DNA of 64,000 nucleotides, from assembly GCF_000346295.1 (NCBI RefSeq), contig NZ_ANOG01000025.1, positions 1-64,000 on the forward strand. Reading direction: 5' to 3'. Shown piece after piece: positions 36,293 through 45,195 of this stretch. The stretch comes from Rhodopirellula maiorica SM1. Lineage in GTDB: Bacteria; Planctomycetota; Planctomycetia; Pirellulales; Pirellulaceae. Under the pieces are notes generated by a model. The model ran no database searches, was not told where the DNA came from, and saw nothing but the letters and a program-made list of their open reading frames with translations. A program made the position numbers and the translations under genes. Position 1 is the stretch's first letter, and the number at the start of each line of letters is the position of its first letter.

Positions 36293-37720
36293 TTAACGAC
36301 GTAGCGAAGAGAAATTTTTAGCGTTCGGTTTGGCCGGCAGACTCGTTTTCCACTTCTCGATCTTGTCAACCAATTCCGATACCACTTCCGGATGACTGTC
36401 TTTCAAGTCCACTTTTTCGTAAGCGTCCTCGACGATGTCATAGAGTTCGACGTAGGAAGCGTCTTCGTTTGCAAGCAGCTTCCAGTTTTGATCGACGATA
36501 CAGTACGACACCCAGTGATAATTATTCTCGCTTTGCGGTTTACCATGCCCATTCATCTTCCAAAACAGCGGCTTGCTGCGACCATCGCTTGATTTGCCTT
36601 GCAACTCACTCAACTGGCTGATCCCATCAGGGGTGTATGACGGTGGCAATTCCGCGCCCGCCAGTTCGCAAAACGTTGGCAGCAAATCAACGGCTGAAAT
36701 CATCAGACGATCGTCTACTTTGCCCGCGGCGACCTTGCCTGGCCATCGTGCGATGAACGGGACGTTGATGCCGCCTTCGAACAGCGATGCTTTGTAGCCT
36801 TTGCGTCCCGCGGTGATGCCTTTGGATGCGGCAATCCCAAACCCCGCGCCGGTGGCCGTGTCGTAGGTCAAATCAAGTGTCGCACTTGGTTTCCCCCGAG
36901 CGGGGCCATTGTCCGAACTGAAGATCACCAGGGTGTTTTCGCTTAGACCAAGCCGGTCAAGTGTATCCAGGACTTCGCCGATACGATCGTCAGCGTGGGC
37001 CAGCACGGATGCATAGATCTCATCCGTTTCTTCGAGTCCGCTGTCGCGAAATCGCCAGCGGTATTTCGGTACCACGTGGAAGGGAGTGTGAGGTTCATGC
37101 ACCCACAAGTTGATGAAGAATGGCTTGCCGGCTTGGTTGCTGTTTTCAATGAATTCGATTGCATTGTCAGCGTCCTCGTGCACTGGCATTTGTTCGCCTG
37201 AACAATTAAACGCGCCGTAGGTTTCGTATCCATATTCGCCTGGCGAGGGCGAGTCGGGGATCATGTCGTTGGACAAGTGCCATTTGCCAAAATGGGCCGT
37301 CGTATATCCGGCTGATTGCAGCAGCCGTGGCATCGTAACCGCGTCGACACCCAACCAGTCCGGCATATTGCGTTTGGCATTGCTGGGTACCCAGGCAAAG
37401 TGCCCGTCGATGTTGTAGCGGGCCGGGAAGTGTCCCGTCATGACCGCGGTGCGACTCGGTGAACAGACACCGCTGGCGACCGTGAAGCGATGAAAGTCCG
37501 TGCCCTCGCGAGCAAGCCGATCGATGTTGGGGGTTTTTACATACGGATGACCGTGGCATCCAAGATCACCCCAGCCCCAATCGTCGGCGAAAATAAACAG
37601 AATGTTTGGCTTGCTCGATCGCTCGTTCGCCGACACTCGGTCAACGACGCCTGTTGCGAACGTCAATAATAAGATGATTAACACTGCTCGAGGGATCTTC
37701 GTCATGAGAAGTTTTTCCAT
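36293..37720 (-). CDS. Sulfatase, S1 family (Cys-type)
   Basis: About 475 residues from the ATG at 37720; a second ATG at 37705 is possible, and the frame upstream to 37795 is unlikely. Signal peptide ends near VSA-N. The active site begins LFIFADDWGWGDLGCHGHP, with maturation motif CSPSR (Cys86), second signature TAHFGKWHLSND, then FSSDNGPARG and KASLFEGGINVPFIARWPG. It is a standard exo-sulfatase layout. It is the first gene of a co-directional run of eight (this gene, the unknown secreted protein, three sulfatases, the propeller protein, ThuA-like protein and GH29). A strong terminator for the preceding prepilin unit lies about 60 bp upstream, so the run probably starts with its own promoter near 37.75 kb. 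Confidence 0.93.
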   Translation of the reverse strand: MEKLLMTKIPRAVLIILLLTFATGVVDRVSANERSSKPNILFIFADDWGWGDLGCHGHPYVKTPNIDRLAREGTDFHRFTVASGVCSPSRTAVMTGHFPARYNIDGHFAWVPSNAKRNMPDWLGVDAVTMPRLLQSAGYTTAHFGKWHLSNDMIPDSPSPGEYGYETYGAFNCSGEQMPVHEDADNAIEFIENSNQAGKPFFINLWVHEPHTPFHVVPKYRWRFRDSGLEETDEIYASVLAHADDRIGEVLDTLDRLGLSENTLVIFSSDNGPARGKPSATLDLTYDTATGAGFGIAASKGITAGRKGYKASLFEGGINVPFIARWPGKVAAGKVDDRLMISAVDLLPTFCELAGAELPPSYTPDGISQLSELQGKSSDGRSKPLFWKMNGHGKPQSENNYHWVSYCIVDQNWKLLANEDASYVELYDIVEDAYEKVDLKDSHPEVVSELVDKIEKWKTSLPAKPNAKNFSSLRR

Positions 37721-37780
37721 GTTTTGGTTCACGCGGGGTGTCGGACTTGTATTGATCTTAACTCGTCTCGTCTCGAAATG

Positions 37781-37829
37781 AAAAACCGAAGGCACCTCGG
37801 CAAAACAAATTTGCAGCGAGTGCCTTCGG
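37781..37829 (-). terminator. Rho-independent terminator of the prepilin/lipoprotein unit
   Basis: On the minus strand a long stem is formed by CCGAAGGCAC and GTGCCTTCGG, extended by CTCG/CGAG with a one-base bulge and an inner GCAAA/TTTGC pairing. The hairpin is followed on the minus strand by TTTTT (37785-37781). It lies 39 bp after the stop of the small lipoprotein gene. This is the clearest intrinsic terminator in the window. Confidence 0.8.
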
Positions 37830-37867
37830 CGTTTTCAGTCATGCACAACGGATGCAGTCGCTGAAGG

Positions 37868-38041
37868 CTACTTCATTGACTGTTCGGTTTCTTCCATCAG
37901 TTTTTTCTCGTTTGCCTTGTATTCCTCGATGGCCGAGGGCGGCAAACCTTCGGTCACCGAGGTCGGTTTAGGATCACTGCAACCCGACATTAGAGGAAGA
38001 AAACTGGATAGCAATAAGGGAATCAATGCAAAGCGTTTCAC
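37868..38041 (-). CDS. Small lipoprotein of the DUF1559 prepilin unit
   Basis: A 57-residue protein with a GTG start at 38041. It begins MKRFALIPLLLSSFLPLMSG and then Cys21, which is a lipoprotein signal with the lipobox LMSGC. The mature part of 37 residues is short, charged and probably helical (SAIEEYKANEKKLMEETEQ). It lies 119 bp downstream of the frameshifted DUF1559 gene and just before a strong terminator. Planctomycete DUF1559 genes are often followed by a short lipoprotein of this kind, so I infer a surface-fibre accessory role. The initiation codon is the least certain part. Confidence 0.65.
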   Translation of the reverse strand: MKRFALIPLLLSSFLPLMSGCSDPKPTSVTEGLPPSAIEEYKANEKKLMEETEQSMK

Positions 38042-38160
38042 TGGAACACCGTTTGGTAAATGAGGAAGTTCGTTGATGGGGAAGGAAAAGGTGTCCGCCG
38101 GTCAAGTGTGCCGACGGACATCTTCGATACAACGGATCAGAAGCATGCTCTTTTCAAGAG

Positions 38161-39335
38161 TTAGAATTCGCTGATGACTTCTTTACTAGCGCGAGTTCCT
38201 AGTGCACCCCACAGCCCGTAGGGACTTTGGGAACCAGGAGCTTGGGCACCCGTACCCGAGGCCCACACCATGCCTGCACGCGCGTTGCCCGCTTCGATCG
38301 AGTCGGTGATGAACTTCACCGCGCCGTCACCCATCAACACATGGCCACCACCTTGGTGATAGCTCGATACCGATCCAACGACGTTCAAATCGTCGCCATT
38401 GGTACGTGAGCAGATCTCGCTATTGGGAGGCAAAATCGTCGTCATGCCAGAGAAAATGGTTTTGGCATCCGCCCAGCGATAGCCGCGGGCACGCGTGGGG
38501 CGACTGTCCGCAGTCCAAAAGCGAGGACGTGCGGGATCGATCACACCCTCGCAAGCCTTGGGGTTGTCGCGAATCGCACTCATGGTTGCATTGTTGCTGC
38601 CCGATGTGAAGTTTGGCAAAACCGTCCGATTGTCTTTGTCGCCCAGCGAGGTCGCAATTTCACCCATCGCAATCGTGTTCGCCAGCCCATCCAAGCAATC
38701 ACGGAACTTGGTAACATCAAATGGTTTGAAGAAGCCGCGATGAGCTTTTTGAGCCGTTTGTGCACGCGTTCGGGTCATGCCGATCATTCGTGTGTTGGGC
38801 CAAGGACCGTATGCCGTTTCGTCACACGAGTCACCAATACAGGCGGCGTAATTGGTCCGTCCCAACGCGGGAAGTCCTACCCCAGGATCGCTTGGACAGC
38901 GGTACGATGGGATATCGATCGTCCATGGCACGTAGGTGATTTCATCGGGGGTCGGCCCCATGGCATTCCATGTTCCGCCGACTTGGCTAGGGTTGGAAAT
39001 CTGCTCCCACAATGCTTGCTGCTCATAAACGGCAGCACGCCAACCAGCATGCTTAGCTGCATGTTGTTAGCCAAAGGTGTAGGTTCCCACCACGATTTGC
39101 CGGGGTTAGGAAGGAGCGTCCCTGTACCGTGGGTGGGCAGTTGGTCGTACGCGGAATGATAGTTGTGAATTCCAAGACCTAGCTGCTTGAAATTGTTGCT
39201 GCAGCTCATCCGCCGGGCTGCTTCGCGGGCCGCCTGTACCGCCGGCAACAGCAAGCCAACCAGCACTCCGATAATTGCGATGACGACTAGCAATTCCACT
39301 AAAGTGAAACCGCGGTTTACTCTCGAACCATTCAT
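38161..39335 (-). pseudogene. DUF1559 prepilin-like protein, frameshifted
   Basis: Two overlapping frames together make one DUF1559 protein closely related to the intact gene at 39904-41109. The N-terminal frame (ATG at 39335; an upstream GTG at 39341 is possible) has the type IV prepilin leader [17 protein letters not shown] and continues to VGVLPFM. The rest of the protein, from WEQISNP to the GLWGALGTRAS.EVI..EF end, is in another frame. One added T in the TTT run on the minus strand (39027-39029) would read [16 protein letters not shown], matching the paralogue's [16 protein letters not shown]. The H-x9-DG prepilin motif (HQGGGHVLMGDG) is intact downstream. Either the gene is recently broken or the base was lost in sequencing. 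DUF1559 proteins are thought to build planctomycete surface fibres. Confidence 0.8.
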
Positions 39336-39570
39336 GATCACTACCTTAAAAAGAAAAGAAGGGTGGCTGGCGAATGACGACAGCCCAGAAAACAGGAAAA
39401 GGAAGCGTAGGTGCCGCCAGAGAGTTCTGGTGGCAAATTTTATACCTACGATATGTGTTAGACCATCAAGTATTTACTGGATAGGAACGTTGATTGGGGG
39501 GCTTGCAGCAGTGGACCTACCACGCATCCATTTTTCGATGCTTTGACATGTCCGATAGGCTCGCCATGTG

Positions 39571-39903
39571 CTAGTTCTGTCGTTCGACATTCGGTTCTTG
39601 AAAGGCGGTATTTTCACCCGATGGACTCCCATGCGAAACGCTCCAAACAATCCAGCGGTAACTGCCCCGCGACTTGACGTCCCACGCCCGTAGCGAGGTT
39701 GCAGTGAAGTCGTTGGTCGCACCGCCATCGGCTGTTGCAAATCACGGTCGTATTAAACGAGTTGAGAAACGGTAATTTGGGATCGCCGTCGACGGTGCCT
39801 TGGTATTCAACTAAGTGTCGAAGTCGGACGACCTCGACGTTTGCCACGCTTGGATCGGTATCCGAATCGGGCGTGTCGTAAAGCGTGTTCGTGTTGCCGA
39901 AGT
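39571..39903 (-). pseudogene. Possible gene remnant after the DUF1559 gene
   Basis: Directly after the stop of the intact DUF1559 gene, one minus-strand frame reads protein-like sequence (VEVVRLRHLVEYQGTVDG, then LPFLNSFNTTVI). If one base is removed from the TTT run at 39739-39741, the reading continues as ATADGGATNDFTATSLRAWD and on to a stop at 39571. No start codon with a good context was found; a GTG within the first 70 bases is possible. I do not recognise the product. It may be a decayed gene or an accessory protein of the fibre unit carrying a sequence error. Evidence is by eye only. Confidence 0.3.
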
Positions 39904-41109
39904 CTAAAACTCGGCGTTGATGACTTCGCGGCTGGCGCGTGTCCCCAGTGCACCCCACAGCCCATAGGGGCTTGCCGAACCAGGCGCCTGAGCTCCCGTG
40001 CCACCTAACCAAACATTTCCAGCCTTCGGATCGCCTGCTTCGATGGAATCGGTGACGAATTTCACCGCGCCATCTCCCATCAAAACATGACAACCGCCTT
40101 GGTGGCGACTGGACATCGTGGCGACCAGTGTGGTTCCAAGCGTGTTGTAAGGACCGCAGATCTCACGATTCGGGGACAGGATCGTCATGCAACCGGAAAA
40201 CAGTGGGCCTTGGTCGGCCCATCGATAGCCTCGTGCAAACAGAGTCCGCGAGATCATGAAGTACTGTGGATCCCAAAAGCGAGGGCGGGTTACGTCGACC
40301 AAGGGCTGGCATCGTGAGGGATTATTGCGAATGTTTCCGAGCGAAATGCCTGGCGCACTGCTGTTGGCAGCCGATTCGGTGACTTGGCTTCGATTATCGT
40401 TGTCCCCAAGATCCGTAATGATTTCCCCCATGGCGATCGTGTTGGACAAACCATCCAAACAGTCACTAAACCGTGTCGTGTCAATCGGTTTGAAGAAGCC
40501 GCGATGTGCCGCCCGCGCGTCTTCGGAGTTGTTCTTTACCGTTCGCAGGTTGTTCCAAGGGCCAAAATAGATTTCCCAGGACGAGTCTCCGACACAGGCG
40601 GCATAGTTCGTTCGGCCCAATGCAGGAAGCCCAAAGCCCGGATCGCTAGGACAGCGGTAACCGGAAATCTCTGTTGTCCAGGGAATGTACTGAATGTCAT
40701 CGGGGGTAGGTCCCATTGCCGGCCAAGCAGGCGATTGGACCGTGCCGTCGGTGCGTTGGAGATTGGGGTTGGAAATCTGCTCCCACAGTGCTTGCTGCTC
40801 GAGAAACGGCAAGGACGGCACAAGCATGCTCAAGCGAATTCGGTTTCCGAGCGTCGAGGGAGAGAAGTAGTTCGAAGCGGTTCCCGGCTGCGTGCCGGTA
40901 CCATGAGTCGGCACTTGGTTATAGGCCGCGTGATAATTGTGGATTGCCAGCCCGATCTGTTTGAAATTGTTGCTGCAGCTCATTCGGCGTGCTGCTTCGC
41001 GAGCCGCCTGGACCGCTGGCAAGAGAAGTCCAACTAAGACGCCAATGATCGCGATGACCACCAGCAATTCGACGAGCGTAAATCCGGATTTCTTTCGTGT
41101 GGAAAACAT
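39904..41109 (-). CDS. DUF1559 prepilin-like protein
   Basis: 401 residues, intact. It has a class III / type IV prepilin leader ([41 protein letters not shown] read in two overlapping motifs), with methylation and cleavage expected just before the Phe of GFTLVE. The globular part is the planctomycete DUF1559 domain, with [21 protein letters not shown], the RTNYAACVGDS block and the H-x9-DG motif in HQGGCHVLMGDGAVKF. These proteins occur in tens of copies per planctomycete genome and are presumed subunits of pseudopilus-like fibres used for attachment or capture of polysaccharide. It is upstream of a frameshifted paralogue and a small lipoprotein on the same strand. Confidence 0.93.
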   Translation of the reverse strand: MFSTRKKSGFTLVELLVVIAIIGVLVGLLLPAVQAAREAARRMSCSNNFKQIGLAIHNYHAAYNQVPTHGTGTQPGTASNYFSPSTLGNRIRLSMLVPSLPFLEQQALWEQISNPNLQRTDGTVQSPAWPAMGPTPDDIQYIPWTTEISGYRCPSDPGFGLPALGRTNYAACVGDSSWEIYFGPWNNLRTVKNNSEDARAAHRGFFKPIDTTRFSDCLDGLSNTIAMGEIITDLGDNDNRSQVTESAANSSAPGISLGNIRNNPSRCQPLVDVTRPRFWDPQYFMISRTLFARGYRWADQGPLFSGCMTILSPNREICGPYNTLGTTLVATMSSRHQGGCHVLMGDGAVKFVTDSIEAGDPKAGNVWLGGTGAQAPGSASPYGLWGALGTRASREVINAEF

Positions 41110-41549
41110 TGTGCTACCCTAAAGAAAGTTATAAAAATCAATAACATTGGGCGCTTTGCTTGACGCTAGAGAGCGTCAACGAGGCATGAGATTCCCCAAG
41201 ACGGGATAATCATAGAGTCCATCGCTTTGGCGGTAGTAATATTTTGCGACGTGGCAATAACGTTTTGCGACACGTCGAGGTGTCTGAGGGGCGGCGGGGA
41301 TAGTTAAGAGAGGCCGCGGATTCACACAGCAAGGCAATCGCAACTGCAAACTCGCAGGGCCTTCTGCTCGATGGGACGGCCCAGGTTGGTTCCCGAGAAA
41401 GTAGGACGGCCTTTCCAGGCCGTCGGCGAAATATGCGACAGCCTGCAAAGGCTCATAAGCAGTGAGGTTTCATCCTGTCATGCCCGCCTACCTGCAGAGG
41501 TCGTGGCTGCACCGGGCATTCGGCCTAATGCGGTCCGGCAAAGGATGAC
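41110..41549. other. Intergenic region with hairpin repeats, no gene seen
   Basis: 440 bp between the DUF1559 gene and the end of the GH29 gene. It must contain the promoter of the prepilin unit. Apart from two REP-like hairpins (41405-41424 and AGCCT-gcaa-AGGCT near 41440-41455) nothing coding was recognised. Confidence 0.4.
41405..41424. repeat. REP-like palindrome (GTAG-type)
   Basis: GACGGCCT and AGGCCGTC form a perfect 8-bp stem around TTCC, preceded by GTAG. It is placed downstream of the GH29 stop and could also terminate that transcript. Arrangement matches the element at 15133-15149. Confidence 0.55.
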
Positions 41550-43346
41550 TTATTCCTTGTGAATCGGAGTGAAGGTAATTGACTTCAAACTTCCGGTTTC
41601 CACGTTGCCGTCAAGACATGACGCCGAGACGGTGTAGCGTCCGGCTGCCGGAAAGTTGAGCCAACCGATCGGAAAATTTTGGTAGATGTGGGATGCATTT
41701 TGCTGGTTCTGGATCGACTGACCGCCGTCGATCGCAACGCCCCAAACCAATCGTCCTTCGCCGGCATAGCTGAGATCGACTTGATAATCACCTGGGACAA
41801 CCACGTCGATCTCCCAGCTCGCTTTGCCTGTGGTTGCATCGTCGCCCGTTGGCCAATCGGTCACCTCGATCACATGTTTCCATTCGCCGAACTTTTCCAT
41901 CCAGCGTTTTTTCTTCTGGACGGCGTTCGATACCGAGGCGAACTCGGCTTGGATCTCCGTGGCGACCTCGGGGTCGAGCCCCCAAGTCGGATCGGCCTCC
42001 GGTTTTCCCTGCAAATTCACTTCGATAACCGAGACCAGTTCGTCGGGGGCGCATTCGGGAAGCGTAAAGCGAGTCCATGTGCCTGCCGTGTCGAATTGAA
42101 TTGGGTTCGCATCATCGCCAGCCAGCAATCGGGCTGAACGGATCTTGGTTTGTAGCCCGGGCAAATACAACTGGCCACCGGATGGCCACTCGAATACCGA
42201 CAAAAACATTTGGTTGCCCTTCACCGTGACATCGCCCCACGGCAGCGCATGCTGCCATGGCGAAGCATCGGTCCCATACACCACCTGAGGATAACGTTTG
42301 ATCCATTCGCCGGAACTTCGCAACGAGACCGCAGCCCGCTCGGGAACCGACCCGTCGCCGCGGGGGCCAATGTTCAGCATGTAGGTACCACCGCGGGCGA
42401 CGCATGCAATCAACCGATGCAAGATTTCTTCGGGCGTTTTCCAGTTCTCGTCGTACCAAGCATAGCCCCACGAATCGTTGGTGGTATCGACGGCTTCCCA
42501 GAGTCCCTCGACGTTTTGGTGTGGCACTTCCATGTCGCCGAGCGATTGGTAATCACCCAGGTTGTGACCGGCACGCCCCGAGACTAATGCCTTGGGTTGA
42601 TTTTCTCGCACAACATCGACCAATTCTTGGACGTATTTCTTTGGCATGTTTCCGGGCGTATCGAACCAGACCAATACAATCGGGCCGTACTCGCTGGTGA
42701 TCTCTTTGACTTGCGGCAAACATTTCTTTTGAAAGTAATCGTCAAAGGTAGCCGGATTGCCTTGAGCATCCTTGGTGGGACCATTATTGCCACCGGGAAA
42801 CGTCCAATCTTGATTATGCGAGTAGTAAAAGCCAAAACCGAGACCCAGTTTCTGGCATGCCGCAGCCAATTCTTTCATCGGGTCCAACTTGATCGGCGAC
42901 GCATCGCCGATGTTGAACTTGTTGGCTTGGGAATGGTACATCGCAAAGCCGTCGTGATGCTTGGCAGTGATAATGATGTATTTCATGCCCGCGTCTTTGG
43001 CCAGCTGAGCGATCGCCATCGCGTCGAACTTCACCGGATTAAACGTTTTCGCCAATTCGCGGTATCGCGGGATCGGAATTCCCGCCATCCGTGGATTCAT
43101 GATCCATTCGCCGATACCGTAATAGGTTTTGCCATCGACCTCGTTGGCCAATTGAGAATAGATCCCCCAGTGGATGAACATCGCGTAATTGCCATCGGCA
43201 AAAAGTTGACCTCGCTCTGCATCATCGGCGCGAAGTTTGACGATCGACTCGCCCCACATTTTATCCATCTCTTGTGATTCCACAGGCGAAGCAGACATCA
43301 GTGTGAATACCATCAACAGACAGCAAGTCGTATTTTTTAAGGTCAT
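41550..43346 (-). CDS. Alpha-L-fucosidase, GH29, multi-domain
   Basis: 598 residues with a signal peptide ending near VES-Q. GH29 features are YAMFIHWGIYS (54-64), ITAKHHDGFAMYHS (127-139), GFYYSHNQDW, and presumed nucleophile Asp229 in IVLVWFDTPG. After the barrel come a beta-sandwich (around 370-455) and a further C-terminal beta module with W.IDVVVPGDYQVDLSYAGEGRLVWGVAIDG and GRYTVSASC, likely carbohydrate-binding. It shares domain order with the 585-residue GH29 at 23934-25691 but is clearly divergent, which suggests a different linkage or sulfation context. It is the last gene of the second co-directional run (esterase, five sulfatases, GH29), downstream of a frameshifted sulfatase. Confidence 0.93.
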   Translation of the reverse strand: MTLKNTTCCLLMVFTLMSASPVESQEMDKMWGESIVKLRADDAERGQLFADGNYAMFIHWGIYSQLANEVDGKTYYGIGEWIMNPRMAGIPIPRYRELAKTFNPVKFDAMAIAQLAKDAGMKYIIITAKHHDGFAMYHSQANKFNIGDASPIKLDPMKELAAACQKLGLGFGFYYSHNQDWTFPGGNNGPTKDAQGNPATFDDYFQKKCLPQVKEITSEYGPIVLVWFDTPGNMPKKYVQELVDVVRENQPKALVSGRAGHNLGDYQSLGDMEVPHQNVEGLWEAVDTTNDSWGYAWYDENWKTPEEILHRLIACVARGGTYMLNIGPRGDGSVPERAAVSLRSSGEWIKRYPQVVYGTDASPWQHALPWGDVTVKGNQMFLSVFEWPSGGQLYLPGLQTKIRSARLLAGDDANPIQFDTAGTWTRFTLPECAPDELVSVIEVNLQGKPEADPTWGLDPEVATEIQAEFASVSNAVQKKKRWMEKFGEWKHVIEVTDWPTGDDATTGKASWEIDVVVPGDYQVDLSYAGEGRLVWGVAIDGGQSIQNQQNASHIYQNFPIGWLNFPAAGRYTVSASCLDGNVETGSLKSITFTPIHKE

Positions 43347-43519
43347 TCAATCAGCTCTTGGGGAGGCGTTTGGTGTCGAATTAGAACTGCTACGCCCGCG
43401 TCAGCTGTACCGCTGTTGGTGCAGTCTCACGCAGCCGTAACCCGAAAAAGGTTACCTGCTGAGGCCACCGTTTCGTATCGTGTATTCACAGGATAAGGTC
43501 ATGCGAAAAACAATGTGGT

Positions 43520-45119
43520 CTAGTTACGAAACTGATCGTATTCGGGATTAACGTCCGCGTTCTTGAACACCGACTTGTCCTTCCACAACTCGTAGGTCGC
43601 TTTCAGCTGGACCACCGATTCAGGATACTGGCCTTGATCGTTCGTCTCTTTGATCCACTTGTCCAGAACGTCACGGTGTTCGCGAAGGACGTCGGCGTAC
43701 TGAGGATCGCCGGCTAGATTATTTATCTGATGCGGATCGTTGGCGATGTCGTACAATTCCTCGGTGGGACGGACGCCAAACCAATGCTGTTCTTGATAAT
43801 CATTGAGCTGGCCCGCTTGATGCAGCCGTTTCAGATCAAGAACGTCTTTTTTGTTGTCGCGATATTGCGGCTGCAACATCGGCCGATCGGGATAGAAATT
43901 GCGAATGTAACGCAGTTGATCCGAGCGGACGGTGCGAATGCGGTCGATCGTGTAATCACAGCGATCGCGAGCTGAGATCACATAGCGAACCGGCTTGTAT
44001 TCGCTGCTAAACAGATCTTGGCCGTCAAGATAATCGGGCAGCGAGACACCCGCCATCGCCAGCGTGGTCGCCGGGATGTCCAGTGCCGTGATAATCTCGT
44101 TGCGGACCGTACCTGCTTTCAGCCCCGGATGCTTGCCCGTGATCACAAGCGGAATATGGACGCCGCCTTCATAACAGAATTGTTTGTGGCGGAGCGAATG
44201 GTTGCTGCCGTGATCCGAAAAGAAGAACACAATCGTGTTTTCGAGTTCGCCGTCCGATTTTAGTTGATCGAGGATCGCTTCGACCCGAAGCATCGGCACC
44301 GCGAGCGGCGTTGTAGTGCGTCGTCCACGACTTGCGAAGCGCTGGAGTGTCCGGGAAATACGGTGGCAGCGGAACATCATCGTCCGCCAATACTTCTCCT
44401 TTGCGCGTGTGTTTCGCGTTTGCTTTGCCACCCTTAATCTCGATTTGTCCGAACCAGGGTTGGTCTTTGTCCTCGCGAGCGTTCCAGGTGTCTTCGCTGA
44501 TCGACAAGGCATGACGGGCTTTGTTTCCCTGCCATCCGTTCATGCCGGCTTTGTAATTGTCTTTACTGCCGACGCTGTACAAGGCTCGACGATCGTAGTG
44601 AAAATTGTAGTCGTCTTTACCGCTATTAAAAGTAAAGTACCCCGCTGCTCGCATCAATTCTGGGATCGTCTTCATTCCTTCAGGAAGGTGGATCTGGGTA
44701 TCCGGCGGAACGATTTGTCCTTCGGTCGTTCGTCCCGACCGGTGTTGATGCGTTCCGGTCGTCGTCTGCATCACCCCGGTGATCATCGCCGAGCGGCACG
44801 CGGAACAAACCGGCGCCGGCACATAGACGCGTTTGAATAACACTCCTTCAGCGGCCAATTGATCAATCGCTGGCGTATGCCCCGCATTGATCGGATCGTC
44901 GTAACATCCCATGAATGGCGACAAGTCTTCGGAGAAAATCCAAAGGATGTTAGGTCGCTCGCTGGTTGCTTGCTCCTGTGCGGACACGGGCGCCAGCACC
45001 GTAAACAGGCCGCCCATCACGAGGGCTAGCACGGCAAGCTTTCTAAACAAGCTTGGGACTGCCGTCGCCGGTCGTGGTGCGTAGCCAGTGCCGGTTCGTC
45101 GTCGATAATCGTGTTTCAT
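43520..45119 (-). pseudogene. Sulfatase, S1 family, interrupted by a single-base frameshift
   Basis: The N-terminal part (ATG at 45119) encodes a signal peptide ending near VSA-Q, the metal site LWIFSEDLSPFMGCYDD and the maturation motif CSACR (Cys105; Ala at the usual Pro position). It continues to THYNAARGADAS and then leaves frame. The remaining half, from VEAILDQLKSDG through FFFSDHGSNHSLRHKQF to the end PEYDQFRN, is in another frame. Removing one G from the GGG run on the minus strand (44284-44286) joins them as ADASVEAILDQL, which aligns with TDAMVGEVLERL of the neighbouring intact sulfatase. The break removes the second half of the active site from the first product, so unless it is a sequence error the gene is inactive. 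It lies 76 bp downstream of its paralogue. Confidence 0.85.
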
Positions 45120-45195
45120 TCAATTGTGCTCGCTGTAGGGAAGCGGAATTTGTGGCGGCGAATCCAATTTCATCGGATGGTTCAGCCCTAAAGGC

